A stretch of 64,000 bases of DNA from Planctomycetota bacterium. Lineage in GTDB: Bacteria > Planctomycetota > J058. Positions 37,496-47,392 of the stretch are shown here, piece after piece. The stretch spans positions 358,088-422,087 of the forward strand of contig JAMLIC010000003.1 of assembly GCA_023954375.1 (NCBI GenBank), read 5' to 3'. Each line of letters begins with the position of its first letter. Within the stretch, counting starts at the first letter, position 1. The position numbers and the translations under genes were made by a program. Under the pieces are notes generated by a model, which saw nothing but the letters and a program-made list of their open reading frames with translations, had not been told where the DNA came from and searched no databases.

Positions 37496-38452
37496 CTACT
37501 CCTGGGCGCGGCCCTGGCCGCCCCCGTGTGCCGTGAGCTCCTCCCTGGCCGCGACGAGGCGGGCCAGGAGCTCGTTGACCGGCGCCGCCACGCCGGCCTC
37601 GCGGGCCGCCGCGGCGACGGCGCCGTTTATAGCATTCACCTCCGTCGGCCGGCCGCGGCGCAGGTCCTGCAGCGTCGACGAGGCGTTGTCGGCGGTCGCC
37701 CGCGCGACCGCCTCCCAGCGGGCCCCGGCGGCCGCGGCGCTCCAGTCGCCTGCCACGCCGAGGCTTCGGGCGACGGCGCCGACCTCGGCGGCGGCCGCCC
37801 CGGCCAGCGCGCGGGCCGACGGCGCCACGAGCAGGCGGCCGTTGTTGCACCCGAGGAGCCCCGTCAGGGCGTTGATCGCGGCGTTGACCTGGAGCTTCTC
37901 CCAGACGAGGCGCGCCGGGTCGTCCACGACCTCGGCCTCGAGGCCGGCCGCCGCGAGCGCGCGGGCGACCGCCGCCGCCCGGGCCTTGCCGGCGGGGGTC
38001 AGGGCGCCCAGCCGCGTCGGCCCGTGGCCGGCGTGGCGCAGCCGCCCGTCCTGCTCGAGCGTGGCCCCCTGGCTGGTCAGGGCGGCGACGACGCGGTCGG
38101 GGTCGCCCAGCAGGCGCGCGACCTCCTCGGCGCGGCCGAGGCCGTTCTGGAGCACGACGAGCGTCGGCGCGCCCGGCAGCGCCGCGGCGCGCGCGACCGC
38201 CGCGGCGGTGTCGCGCGCCTTCACGCACAGGAGCACGGCCTCGACGGGCCGGTCCGGGGCGTCCTCGGGCCCGAGCGCCGCGACCTCCACGACCCGCAAC
38301 GGGCGCTCGTCCGGGCCCGAGACGTGGAGCCCCTCGCGCAGCCGCGCGGCCCGCCCGGCCGTGGGCGCGAGCAGGGCCACCTCCGCGCCGCCCTCGGTCA
38401 GGAGGGCGGCGAGGAGCCCGCCGAGGGCGCCTGGACCGAGGACACACAGCAT
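37496..38452 (-). CDS. panE: 2-dehydropantoate 2-reductase
   Basis: 318 aa NADPH-dependent ketopantoate reductase, second step from ketoisovalerate to pantoate in coenzyme A synthesis. The N-terminal Rossmann motif is VLGPGALGGLLAALL. Conserved VLQNGLG (substrate loop), EKLQVNAAINALTGLL with the catalytic Lys, and SSTLQDLRRGRPTEVNAINGA split by its conserved Asn-Ala-Ile follow in family order. The protein is of usual length. panB lies two genes upstream in the same direction, so the two pantoate-pathway genes are in one operon with a HEAT-repeat gene between them. gyrA follows after 7 nt. Confidence 0.92.
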   Translation of the reverse strand: MLCVLGPGALGGLLAALLTEGGAEVALLAPTAGRAARLREGLHVSGPDERPLRVVEVAALGPEDAPDRPVEAVLLCVKARDTAAAVARAAALPGAPTLVVLQNGLGRAEEVARLLGDPDRVVAALTSQGATLEQDGRLRHAGHGPTRLGALTPAGKARAAAVARALAAAGLEAEVVDDPARLVWEKLQVNAAINALTGLLGCNNGRLLVAPSARALAGAAAAEVGAVARSLGVAGDWSAAAAGARWEAVARATADNASSTLQDLRRGRPTEVNAINGAVAAAAREAGVAAPVNELLARLVAAREELTAHGGGQGRAQE

Positions 38453-38527
38453 GCCGGGACCGTCGCGCGGAGCACGGCCCCTGCGGCGACGCTCGATTCT
38501 ACCCGCGGCGCGCCGGGCGAGGACGGG

Positions 38528-40744
38528 TCACCGAGGGCGCGGAGCTCGCCCCAGCCGCTCGAGCTCGTCGCGCACCTCTCCCTGCAGGATGCGCTCCGCC
38601 GCGTGGGCGAGCTCGCTCTCCTCGTCCGCCCACGGGGCCTGCGCCAGCTCGCGCGAGAGCCGCTGCGCCTGGTCGGGCGACGGGCGCCAGCGGCCCTGGA
38701 CCGCGGCGCTCGCCAGGCCCAGCGCGGCCCACCCCCGCAGGTCGGCGTCCGTCTCGTCGAGCGCCTGCCAGGCCCGAGCGCGCGCGTCGTCGTCGGCCGC
38801 CCCCAGGCCGAGCGCGAGCAGCACGGGCCCCCGGACCGCGGGGTCCGGGTCGTCGACCGCGTCCAGGAACGCCGGGGCGTTCTGCGGGCACGCGACCGCC
38901 TGGAGCGCGCGGATCAGGACCCACCCCTCCGGCCCCTCCGGGCGGGCGCGGAGCACCTCGATCAGGGCCGGGGCCGTGGCGTGCACGGTGATGCCGGCGT
39001 CCAGGACGATGAACAGCGCACGCATCCGCCGCGCCGGGTCGCGCAGGCGCTCGCTCAGCCCTGGCGACGCCCGCGCGCCGTACGAGGCCACGATCGACGA
39101 CAGCCTCCCCGAGGCGTCCCGGTCGAGGCGGTCCAGCAAGAGCTCCGCGCTGCCGGGCCAGGGATCGCCGTCCACGCGCTCGGTCAGCAGGCGGTGGGCG
39201 AACACCCACACCCGCATGTCCTCGTGTTCCGCCGCGACGAGCAGCACCTCCAGGGCGGCCGGGGTCCGCGGGAGCACGCCGAGCGCCTCCGGGAGCCACG
39301 AGCGCCCGACGTCCGGCCGCCGGAAGCGCTCCTCGAGCAGGGCCGTCCCGCGCGCGCCCGCCTTGGCCAGCGCCAGGACGGCGGCCGGGCGAAACGAGTG
39401 CGCGTCCAGGAAGGGCGCCAGCGCGGGCACCGCCGCCGGGTCGACCGACGGGTGCTCGGCCAGTCGCCGCACCGCCTCATAACTGCCGCGCTCGATCTCG
39501 ACGAGGAGCTCGGCAGTGGTGGGCTCGTAGCCGATGGCGCCCTGCAGGTCACGGAGCTCCTGCTGCCGCCGGTCGGACTGACTCGTGAGCAGCTCCGCGT
39601 GGAGGAGGCTCGGTCCGGCCGCGCGCGCGCGCGGCCCGAGCGCGACGAGCGCGCGTCGCGCCGCGCCGGAGACCTCGAAGTCCCGAGCCGTCGCGGCGGC
39701 GGCGAGGGCCGCCACGGCCTCCGACCCCGCCGCCCCGATGCGATGCAGCAGCTCGGCCGCACGCCGCCGCGTCCCTGGCGAGTTCGTCCGGTCCCGCAGG
39801 GCCGCGGCGAGCGCGCCGACCGCCCGTGGATCGTCGGGATCCGTGCGCACGAGGACCCGGAGCCCGGCCGTACCGTACCGGTCCAGCCGGGCGATGAGCC
39901 AGGCCACGTCCCCGGCCCCGGGCGCGCGGCGGCCGGACCACCCGAGCAGGAGGACCGCTCCGGCGGCCAGCGCGAGCGGCGCCGCGAGCCCGCGGCGCGG
40001 CGACTCGACCTCACCGTCGGCGGCGGCGCGGCCCAGGCGTCGCCGCAGCGCGTCGCCCAGCGCGGCGCAGGCCGGGACGAGGCAGGCGAGCAGGAGGGCC
40101 ACCACGAGCGCCTCGCCGCCCGCGCTGCCCCCGACGGGCACCTCCTCGAGCTCGAAGCGCCGGATGCCGCTCGGCAGCGCGAGCTGCGGGGCGGAGACCG
40201 CGGGCCGCACGGCGAGCAGGTGGGAGCCGAAGGCCCCCTCCCGGGCGAGGAGCGGCCCGCCGGTGAGCGCGAGGGCGGCCATCGTGGCGGCCCAGGCGCG
40301 GCGGTGCGTCCGCGCGAGCACGGACCCGGCGAGCGCGCCCGCCCAGAGGACGACGATCGGCCCGGTGAGCGGGTCGTGGAGCGCGAGCCACAGGCCCTCG
40401 TGGACGTCGTCGATCGTCGCGGCGGGCCCGAGCGCCAGCGCGCGCTCCGTGTACGCGGCCTGAGCCGCCGCCCACAGGACGCCGGGCAGCGCCAGCGCCA
40501 TGGCCCAGGCCAGCCCCCGCGGCAGGGCCCCGCGCCGCGCGATCGCCTCCGGGAAGCTCAGCGCGGCGGCCACCAGCCCCAGGCTCGCGCCGAGGGCGAC
40601 GAACATGGGGTCGACCGCGCCGCACCACCACCGACCCCAGGCCCCCAGGGCCAGCGCGAGCGAGGGAACGCACACGACCGCCCGCCACAGCGCGACGCGG
40701 CCCGGCGCGATCACCCCGGCCGCATCGAAGGGCGCCGCGGTCAC
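38528..40744 (-). CDS. Membrane protein with HEAT repeats
   Basis: 738 aa, GTG start at 40744, four bases after the panB stop. The first 275 residues hold about seven hydrophobic helices (ALWRAVVCVPSLALALG, IVVLWAGALAGSVLA, LAAPLALAAGAVLLLGW). The rest is a soluble helical-repeat region with HEAT/PBS-lyase-like units such as AAVLALAKAGARGTALLE and VRGPVLLALGLGAADDDARA. No enzymatic motif is seen. The helical solenoid probably faces one side of the membrane as a binding platform. Being inside a pan-gyrA run does not explain its role. Confidence 0.7.
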   Translation of the reverse strand: MTAAPFDAAGVIAPGRVALWRAVVCVPSLALALGAWGRWWCGAVDPMFVALGASLGLVAAALSFPEAIARRGALPRGLAWAMALALPGVLWAAAQAAYTERALALGPAATIDDVHEGLWLALHDPLTGPIVVLWAGALAGSVLARTHRRAWAATMAALALTGGPLLAREGAFGSHLLAVRPAVSAPQLALPSGIRRFELEEVPVGGSAGGEALVVALLLACLVPACAALGDALRRRLGRAAADGEVESPRRGLAAPLALAAGAVLLLGWSGRRAPGAGDVAWLIARLDRYGTAGLRVLVRTDPDDPRAVGALAAALRDRTNSPGTRRRAAELLHRIGAAGSEAVAALAAAATARDFEVSGAARRALVALGPRARAAGPSLLHAELLTSQSDRRQQELRDLQGAIGYEPTTAELLVEIERGSYEAVRRLAEHPSVDPAAVPALAPFLDAHSFRPAAVLALAKAGARGTALLEERFRRPDVGRSWLPEALGVLPRTPAALEVLLVAAEHEDMRVWVFAHRLLTERVDGDPWPGSAELLLDRLDRDASGRLSSIVASYGARASPGLSERLRDPARRMRALFIVLDAGITVHATAPALIEVLRARPEGPEGWVLIRALQAVACPQNAPAFLDAVDDPDPAVRGPVLLALGLGAADDDARARAWQALDETDADLRGWAALGLASAAVQGRWRPSPDQAQRLSRELAQAPWADEESELAHAAERILQGEVRDELERLGRAPRPR

Positions 40745-40748
40745 GGGG

Positions 40749-41678
40749 TCACACCGGCTCGTCGTCCGGCGTCGGCGCGATCAGGCCGTCGGCCACGGCG
40801 CCGCGCGTGGGCAAGGACAGGCTGGCCGGGAGCTTCTGGTCCTCGCCCTCGGACATCTGGAAGCAGTGCTCGGCCGCCGGGAAGGCGCCCGACTGCACCT
40901 CGCCCACGAACTCCTGGATCGCGCCCACGGCGAGCGTGGCCAGGTCGGCGTAGCGCTTGACGAAGCGCGGCGAGTGGCCGCCGCGCGACAGGCCGAGGAG
41001 GTCGTGGAACACGAGCACCTGCCCGTCGCAGTGCGCGCCGGCGCCGATCCCGATCGTGGGCACCTCGAGCCGCTCGGTGACCTCGCGCGCGACGTCGGTC
41101 GGGACGCACTCGAGGACGAGGGCGAACACGCCCGCCTCCTCGAGGCCCAGGGCCGCGTCGATGATCGCCCGCGCGGCGAGCGCCGAGCGGCCCTGCACCC
41201 GGTAGCCGCCGAGCATGGAGACGGTCTGCGGCGTGAGCCCCAGGTGGCCCATGACCGGGATCCCGGCGCGCACGATCGCGCGGACCGTGTCCTTGACCTC
41301 CTCGCCGCCCTCGAGCTTGACCGCGTCGGCGCCGGCCTCCTTGAGGAAGCGGCCCGCGTTGCGCACGGCCTCGGGCTCCGAGACCGTGTAGCTGAGGAAG
41401 GGCATGTCGCCCACGACGAGCGCGCGCTCGATCCCGCGGCGCACGGCGGCCGTGTGGTAGACCATCTGGTCCATGGTCACGGGCAGGGTCGAGTCGTGCC
41501 CGAGGCACACGTTCGCCACCGAGTCGCCGACGAGGACCATGTCGACGCCCCCGGCGTCGGCGATCCGCGCGTGGTCGTAGGTGTAGGCGGTGACCATCGA
41601 CAGGCGCTTGCCGCCCTTCCGGCGACGGATCGCCGGGACGGTCTGGCGCTTCTCCTTCTGCGGGGCGTGCGACGACAT
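40749..41678 (-). CDS. panB: 3-methyl-2-oxobutanoate hydroxymethyltransferase
   Basis: 309 aa; transfers a hydroxymethyl group from methylene-tetrahydrofolate to ketoisovalerate, the first committed step to pantothenate. Family motifs are complete: [19 protein letters not shown] at the start, MVLVGDS (metal-binding Asp), [30 protein letters not shown] (catalytic Glu) and [14 protein letters not shown]. It is two bases after the stop of the upstream cyclic-nucleotide-binding gene. The C-terminal 40 residues extend a little beyond the usual end. Confidence 0.96.
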   Translation of the reverse strand: MSSHAPQKEKRQTVPAIRRRKGGKRLSMVTAYTYDHARIADAGGVDMVLVGDSVANVCLGHDSTLPVTMDQMVYHTAAVRRGIERALVVGDMPFLSYTVSEPEAVRNAGRFLKEAGADAVKLEGGEEVKDTVRAIVRAGIPVMGHLGLTPQTVSMLGGYRVQGRSALAARAIIDAALGLEEAGVFALVLECVPTDVAREVTERLEVPTIGIGAGAHCDGQVLVFHDLLGLSRGGHSPRFVKRYADLATLAVGAIQEFVGEVQSGAFPAAEHCFQMSEGEDQKLPASLSLPTRGAVADGLIAPTPDDEPV

Positions 41679-41680
41679 GG

Positions 41681-42154
41681 CTAGTAGTAGAAGACGTCCG
41701 AGAGGGCGTTGCGGAGCTTCATGTTCGTCGTGCGCATGCGCGCCGCGAGCACGTTGGCCACGTTGCGCATGATCCGGTAGCCGATCCGCGGGTCCTGCTC
41801 CATGAGCGCCTCGAGGGCGGTGTTCTCGAAGCTCAGCACCTCGGTGGGCTCGACGGCGCGGGCCGTGGCGCTGCGCAGGAAGCCGTCGACGAGCGAGAGC
41901 TCGCCGAACATCTCGCCCACCTTGAGCGTGGCTATCCGCTGGGGTCCGCGCCCGGCGAACGGGGCGCGGATCTCGATGTCCACGCGGCCGGCGAGGAGGA
42001 AGTGGCAGTCCGTGCCGCGCTGGTCCTCCTCGATGATCGTCTGCCCCTCGGAGAAGACCTGCGGGCGGGCCAGCTCCAGCACGCGGGCGAGCTGCTCGTC
42101 GCTCAGCCCGCCGAAGATGTCGCTGCGCTTGAGCAGCTCGAGGTTGCGGATCAT
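41681..42154 (-). CDS. Cyclic-nucleotide-binding domain protein
   Basis: 157 aa, a single CAP-type cyclic-nucleotide-binding domain with no DNA-binding part. The phosphate-binding cassette is [19 protein letters not shown], with the conserved Glu and Arg that hold the cyclic phosphate. The N-terminus [15 protein letters not shown] is typical for these domains. The C-terminal helix ([18 protein letters not shown]) resembles the dimerisation helix of CRP. It may be a stand-alone sensor that regulates a partner by binding. It is first in a minus-strand operon with panB and divergent from the toroid protein gene after 104 nt. Confidence 0.85.
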   Translation of the reverse strand: MIRNLELLKRSDIFGGLSDEQLARVLELARPQVFSEGQTIIEEDQRGTDCHFLLAGRVDIEIRAPFAGRGPQRIATLKVGEMFGELSLVDGFLRSATARAVEPTEVLSFENTALEALMEQDPRIGYRIMRNVANVLAARMRTTNMKLRNALSDVFYY

Positions 42155-42258
42155 GGCGCTCTCCCGCGGCGATCCTAACCCTGGGCCGCGTCGGTGTCTC
42201 CAGGCGCCGGGCGAGCCCCCCGGCCGGGAGCTAGAGTGGCTCTCCAGGAGGGGCCCCC

Positions 42259-44976
42259 ATGAGAGAGCGAACCGGCGGGCGCGCGCTCGCGGCGCTCGCC
42301 CTGGCCCTCGCGCTGGGGACCCGCGCGGCGGCCGACGAGCTGGCCTGGAAGCTGGACGGCGCCACCTGCCGCTACGACCTCGAGGTCGAGGGCCCGACCC
42401 CCGCGCCGTCGCGCGCGCCGCTGTTCGCGCCGCTGGTCCTGCTCGGCCCGGGCGAGTTCCCCGACGGGCGGCGCCCGCGCCGCGCGATCGAGGACGTGGG
42501 CGACCTCGTGTGGTTCTACGCCCTGGCCCTCCCCGAGGGGAACGTCGACGGCAAGGCGAAGGACGTGGCCTTCGAGGACGCGCACACCTTCCCCAGGGGC
42601 GGCGTGACGCTCCGCGCGCGCGGCGTCCACAACGCCCGGCTGCAGGGCCGGCGCGCGGCCCTCCGCACGACCGTCTCGTTCTCCGCGCAGCCCGACGACC
42701 ACTGGGCCCGGAGCGGCCAGCTCGTCGTCGAGCGGACCTTCGCCGCCCGCGACGGGCGGCTCGAGGGCGCCACGTTCACGCTCGACCTGGAGCTCGCCGC
42801 CGGCACCCCGCCCGTCGTGTCGCGGGCGACCTGGCGCGGTCGGATCTCGCCCTCGCGCGACGAGCTGCGCGTCGACGACCGCGGCTTCCACGTCCAGGTG
42901 CAGCAGTCGATCGACAAGGCCGTCACCTGGCTCAAGCGGGCGACGAACGAGCGGCTCAACACGTTCAAGGCGACGCCTTCGCTCGGCCACCAGGCCCAGG
43001 GGCAGGTCGCCCTGCCCGCCTTCGCCCTCCTGCGCTCGGGCGTCGCCGTGGCGGACGTCGAGCACCTGTTCGACTGGCTCCACCGCCAGCCGTTCCGGGC
43101 CGTCTACTCGGTGTCGCTCTACCTCATGGCGCTCGAGGCGCGGACGGTCGAGCGGACGCCGCTCCCGGCCCAGGCGCGCACGCGGAGCGTCGCCCGCTAC
43201 GACCGCCGGCCGCCCCCGGCGGCCGACGTCGAGCACATGCGCCAGGCGCTGCGCTGGCTCCTCGCCGCGCGCAAGGCCGAGGAGGGCTGGTGGAGCTACG
43301 GGGCGAAGCCGGTCGAGGCGGGCAGCCCCGAGCGGCGCACGGGCCCGCCGCCGGGGCCGCTCGGGCACGACCTCGTCGGCGAGGCCAAGAGCGGCGACCG
43401 CTCGAACAGCCAGTTCGCGGTCCTCGCGCTGCACTCGGCCATGGCCGCCGGGATCGAGGTCCCGGGCGAGGTGTGGGAGGAGCTCCTCGCCGAGCTGGTG
43501 GGGGCGCAGGAGAAGGACGGCGCGGCGGTCGACCTGTCGGGCTCCGTCTTCGGCGGGACGTCGCCCCTGGCCTACGACCCTCGCGACGTGCCGCTCGAGA
43601 CCACGGCCGAGCGCCCGCAGGGCGGGCTGCCCACGGCCGAGCGCGCGGCGGCCATCGCCCGCGGCTGGGGCTACGCCACGAAGCGCCGCACGCGCCCCGA
43701 CGAGGCCTACGGCTCCATGACGGCGGCGGGGCTGTCGTCGGTGGCCGTCGTGCGCGAGGGGCTCGCCGAGACGCGCCGGCTCTCGGGCGAGCGCGACCGC
43801 CAGGCGCTGGTCTCCATGCGCGACGGGCTGGGCTGGTTCGCCGTGCACTTCGACCCGGCGCGCAACGTGGGCCGCAACGCGTCGTGGTTCTACTACTACC
43901 TCTACAGCGTCGAGAAGGCCATGGACCTGTGCGGCGTCGAGCGCGTCGGACCGCACGAGTGGTGGCGCGACGGCGCCGCCGAGCTGCTGGTGCGCCAGCA
44001 GCCCAACGGCAGCTGGGAGGGGAGCGTCGACGAGACGGCGCTGGCGCTCCTGTTCCTCAACCGCGCCACGCTCCCGGCGCGCCTCGAGGTCGAGGCGGCG
44101 AGGCGCGTGGCCACCGGCCAGGCCGCCGACCCGAGCGCCTGGGACAAGGTCAACGTGCCGGGCACGGGCGTCGTCGGCCTGCGCCAGGTGCTCCAGACGC
44201 TCCTCACGGTCGGTCCGCGCGAGGCGGGCGAGCGGCTGGCGCTGGCCCAGGCGGCGCTGGCGCAGTTCGACGAGGTCGACCGCCCGCGCCTCCTGCCCGA
44301 GCTCGCGGCGCTCCTCGACTCCCCGCACCGCGCGGTGAAGAAGTGGGCGCGCGACACCTGCCTCGCCGTCGCCGGCGCCGACGCGCCCGAGCCGATCGCC
44401 GCCTTCTCGCGCCGCTGGGACGAGCTCCGGCGCGGGTGGGAGGCCCAGGACCCGGGCGCGGTCGCCCGCGCGCAGGCGACGCTCGTCGAGGTCGACGCGC
44501 CCGTCCCGCTCAAGCGCGCGGCGCTCGTCGGCCTGGCGCGCCTGCGCGGGGTCGAGGCGCTGGGCGAGGTGATCGCGCTCCTCGACCACCGCGACGCCGG
44601 CCTGCGCGCGCAGGCCGGCCAGACCGTCGTCGCCCTCGCCGGCCCGCGCGAGGAGTACGACCCGGCCGCCGCGCCGGCGGTCCGCAAGCGGCAGGCGGAC
44701 GCCTGGCGCGCCTGGTGGCTGAAGGACGGCCCGGCGCTGGTCACGTCCGACCGCGTGCGCAGGGCCGTGCAGGACCTCGCGGTCGACGCCCGCGCCGGCG
44801 AGGCGACGAAGGCCCTGCGCGCGGTCGGGCGCCCGGCCGTGCGCGGCCTGATCGACGGCTTGCGGCCCGAGGCCAGCCGGGCGCGCGCGCACGGGCTCCT
44901 GAAGGAGCTCACCGGGCAGGACCTGCCGGCGGACGTGGGCCCCTGGCTCGAGTGGTGGGAGAAGCAGGGCGGCTGA
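42259..44976 (+). CDS. Exported alpha-toroid (squalene-cyclase-like) and HEAT-repeat protein
   Basis: 905 aa. A signal peptide covers residues 1-25 (ALALALALGTRAAADE). A beta-rich part (30-210) is followed by an alpha/alpha-toroid region (about 215-620) with QF/W-type repeats (QSIDKAVTWLKRA, EEGWWSYG, QPNGSWEGSVDETALALLFL) of the prenyltransferase/squalene oxidase repeat fold. HEAT-like helices complete the C-terminus. The catalytic DxDD of squalene-hopene cyclase is not seen, so this is probably a structural or binding protein at the envelope, a type abundant in Planctomycetota. AGGAGG lies 8 nt upstream of the ATG. The first kinase gene starts one base after its stop. Confidence 0.8.
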   Translation: MRERTGGRALAALALALALGTRAAADELAWKLDGATCRYDLEVEGPTPAPSRAPLFAPLVLLGPGEFPDGRRPRRAIEDVGDLVWFYALALPEGNVDGKAKDVAFEDAHTFPRGGVTLRARGVHNARLQGRRAALRTTVSFSAQPDDHWARSGQLVVERTFAARDGRLEGATFTLDLELAAGTPPVVSRATWRGRISPSRDELRVDDRGFHVQVQQSIDKAVTWLKRATNERLNTFKATPSLGHQAQGQVALPAFALLRSGVAVADVEHLFDWLHRQPFRAVYSVSLYLMALEARTVERTPLPAQARTRSVARYDRRPPPAADVEHMRQALRWLLAARKAEEGWWSYGAKPVEAGSPERRTGPPPGPLGHDLVGEAKSGDRSNSQFAVLALHSAMAAGIEVPGEVWEELLAELVGAQEKDGAAVDLSGSVFGGTSPLAYDPRDVPLETTAERPQGGLPTAERAAAIARGWGYATKRRTRPDEAYGSMTAAGLSSVAVVREGLAETRRLSGERDRQALVSMRDGLGWFAVHFDPARNVGRNASWFYYYLYSVEKAMDLCGVERVGPHEWWRDGAAELLVRQQPNGSWEGSVDETALALLFLNRATLPARLEVEAARRVATGQAADPSAWDKVNVPGTGVVGLRQVLQTLLTVGPREAGERLALAQAALAQFDEVDRPRLLPELAALLDSPHRAVKKWARDTCLAVAGADAPEPIAAFSRRWDELRRGWEAQDPGAVARAQATLVEVDAPVPLKRAALVGLARLRGVEALGEVIALLDHRDAGLRAQAGQTVVALAGPREEYDPAAAPAVRKRQADAWRAWWLKDGPALVTSDRVRRAVQDLAVDARAGEATKALRAVGRPAVRGLIDGLRPEASRARAHGLLKELTGQDLPADVGPWLEWWEKQGG

Positions 44977-44977
44977 C

Positions 44978-47392
44978 GTGCGGCGCGTCGGCCCCTACGA
45001 GCTCCACGAGCAGCTCGGCCGCGGCGGCATGGGCGCCGTGCACCGGGCCACCGACACACGCACGGGGCAGGAGGTCGCGCTGAAGCTGCTCGTCGGCGTC
45101 GACGAGCGCGCGCGCCGGCGCCTGGCCCTCGAGGTGCGCGCGATGGCTCGCCTCCGCCACGAGCACGTGGTCGCGCTCCTCGACGCCGGGGAGGAGCGCG
45201 GCGCGCCGTGGCTCGCCATGGAGCTCGTGCGCGGCCGCTCGCTGCAGGCGCGCCTCGACCGCGAGGGCGTCCTCCCGCCGCGGGGGGCCGCCCTGCTCAT
45301 CCGTGACCTGGCCCTCGCGGTCGCGCACGCCCACCGCCTCGGGGTCCTCCACCGCGACCTCAAGCCGGACAACGTGCTCCTGCCGGCCGACGGCGGCCCG
45401 CCCAGGCTGACCGACTTCGGGCTGGCGGGGTTCCGCTTCGACCTGAGCCAGAGCCGTCTCTCGGCCACCGGTGTGCTCCTCGGGACCCCCGGCTACTGGG
45501 CACCCGAGCAGGCCAGAGGCGACGCGGGGGCGTTCGGCCCGCACACGGACGTCTACGGCCTCGGCGCGCTGCTCCACGCCTGCCTCACCGGCCGCCCGCC
45601 GATCGAGGGCGAGTCGCTCCCGGATGTCCTCGTGGCCACGGAGCAGCGACGGCCCTCGCCCTCGGGGGAGGACCCGCTCCTCGACGCCCTCGCCATGCGC
45701 TGCCTCGAGAAGGCGCCCGCGGATCGGCCCCCCTCGGCCGAAGCCGTCGCGCGCGAGCTCACCCGCTACCTGGCCGGAGGTCCTCCCCGCCGACGGCTCC
45801 GCCGCGGCGCCCGGGCCTTCGGGGCCCGGCTGGGCCTCGCGCTCGCCGCCGCGGGCGCGACCGCCGCCGTCGCCGCCGCGGTGTACGCGCGCCGGACGCC
45901 GAGCGGCGCGCCGGCCGAGCGACCCGGCGCGGTCGGGAGCTCCTCCACGGAGACGGCCCCCGAGGCGGCGGGCGCCGCCGCGCCGGCGCCCGCCGACGCC
46001 TCCGTGCCCGAGCTCATCGCGCGCGCCGACACGCGCTGGCGCGCGGGTGACTTCCGGGGCGCCCTCGCCGACTACGACGCCGTCCTCGACCTCGACCCGC
46101 GTCAGGTCACCGCGCTCGTCCACCGCGGCTGCTCGAGGGTGGAGCTCGGCGACCTTCAGGGCGCCCGCGCCGACTTCGACGCCGCCCTCGTCCTCGACCC
46201 ACGCCGCGCCAGCGCCCTCTACAACCGCGGCCTCGCCCGGGAGGCGCTCGGCGACCTGCAGGGCGCCCTCGCCGACCTCGACGCCGCCCTCGAGGTCGAG
46301 CCGCACCTCGTCTTGGCCCTCGGGTTACGCGGCACCATCAAGCGGGCGCTCGGCGACCTGCGAGGCGCCCTCGCCGACTACGACGCCGCCCTCCAGCTCG
46401 ACCCGGGACGCGTCACCTCGCTCGTCAACCGGGGCGCCCTCAAGGAGATGCTCGGCGACCCGCGGGGCGCCCTCGCCGACGCCGACGCCGCCCTCCGCCT
46501 CGACCCGGACAACGCCAACGCCCTCGTCCACCGCGGAAACGCGAGGCAGGCGCTCGGTGACCTGCAGGGCGCCCTCGCTGACCAGGACGCGGCCCTCCGG
46601 ATCGACCCGCTACACGCCAACGCCCTCTACAACCGCGCCCTCGTCCGCGACGACCTCGGTGACCTGCGGGGCGCCCTCGCCGACTACGACGCCGCCCTCG
46701 AGGTCGATCCCCGCCGCGCCGACGCCTTCGTCAACCGCGGCGTCGTCAAGGAGCGGCTCGGCGACCTGCAGGGCGCCCTCGCCGACTACGACGCCGCCCT
46801 CCAGCTCGATCCCCGCCATGCCGGCGCCCTCGTCAACCGGGGCAACGCCCGGAGGAACCTCGGCGACCTGCAGGGCGCCCTCGCCGACCTCGACGCCGCC
46901 CTCCAGCTCGACCCCCGCCGCCTCACCGCCTTCATCGGCCGCGGCAACGCCAAGCGGGCGCTCGGCGACCTCCAGGGCGCCCTCGCCGACCTCGACGCCG
47001 CCCTCCAGCTCGATCCGCGCCACGTCATCGGCCTCGTCAACCGTGGGAACGTCAAGGAGCAGCTCGGTGACCAGCAGGGCGCGCTCGCCGACCTCGACGC
47101 CGCCGTCCGCCTCGACCCCCGCAGCGCGGGCGCCCTCAACAACCGCGGCAACGTCAAGGCGAAGCTCGGCGACCCGCGAGGCGCCCTCGCCGACCACGAC
47201 GCCGCCGTCCGCCTCGCCCCTGGCAGCCCCGACGCCCTCATCAACCGCGGCAACGACCGGGAGGCGCTCGGCGACCTGCGCGGCGCCCTCGCGGACTACG
47301 AGGCGGCGCTGCGCCTGGCCCCGGACGCTCCCGTGGCCGCCCAGGCTCGCCAGCAGGCCGCGCGGATCCGCGCTCGGCTCGCCGACGAGTGA
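44978..47392 (+). CDS. Serine/threonine protein kinase with TPR domain, paralogue 1
   Basis: 804 aa, GTG start. The cytoplasmic kinase domain (residues 1-270) is complete: GRGGMGAVH loop, VALKLL with the ATP-anchoring Lys, HRDLKPDN catalytic loop, TDFGLAG and APEQ. One transmembrane segment follows (about 285-308, GLALAAAGATAAVAAAVYA). The outer part has 13 consecutive 34-residue TPR units with the consensus LGDLQGALADLDAALQLDP. The kinase probably phosphorylates partners in response to proteins bound by the TPR array. Its DNA repeats have a 102-bp period. First of three tandem paralogues with near-identical kinase domains, so local gene amplification. Confidence 0.95.
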   Translation: MRRVGPYELHEQLGRGGMGAVHRATDTRTGQEVALKLLVGVDERARRRLALEVRAMARLRHEHVVALLDAGEERGAPWLAMELVRGRSLQARLDREGVLPPRGAALLIRDLALAVAHAHRLGVLHRDLKPDNVLLPADGGPPRLTDFGLAGFRFDLSQSRLSATGVLLGTPGYWAPEQARGDAGAFGPHTDVYGLGALLHACLTGRPPIEGESLPDVLVATEQRRPSPSGEDPLLDALAMRCLEKAPADRPPSAEAVARELTRYLAGGPPRRRLRRGARAFGARLGLALAAAGATAAVAAAVYARRTPSGAPAERPGAVGSSSTETAPEAAGAAAPAPADASVPELIARADTRWRAGDFRGALADYDAVLDLDPRQVTALVHRGCSRVELGDLQGARADFDAALVLDPRRASALYNRGLAREALGDLQGALADLDAALEVEPHLVLALGLRGTIKRALGDLRGALADYDAALQLDPGRVTSLVNRGALKEMLGDPRGALADADAALRLDPDNANALVHRGNARQALGDLQGALADQDAALRIDPLHANALYNRALVRDDLGDLRGALADYDAALEVDPRRADAFVNRGVVKERLGDLQGALADYDAALQLDPRHAGALVNRGNARRNLGDLQGALADLDAALQLDPRRLTAFIGRGNAKRALGDLQGALADLDAALQLDPRHVIGLVNRGNVKEQLGDQQGALADLDAAVRLDPRSAGALNNRGNVKAKLGDPRGALADHDAAVRLAPGSPDALINRGNDREALGDLRGALADYEAALRLAPDAPVAAQARQQAARIRARLADE
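46030..47340 (+). repeat. 102-bp tandem repeats encoding TPR units (paralogue 1)
   Basis: Thirteen in-frame units of 102 bp within the first kinase gene, built around GGCGACCTGCAGGGCGCCCT and its variants. Similar arrays lie at about 48530-49800 and 50985-52310 in the other two kinase genes. The nucleotide similarity between units is high enough for unequal recombination. Confidence 0.85.
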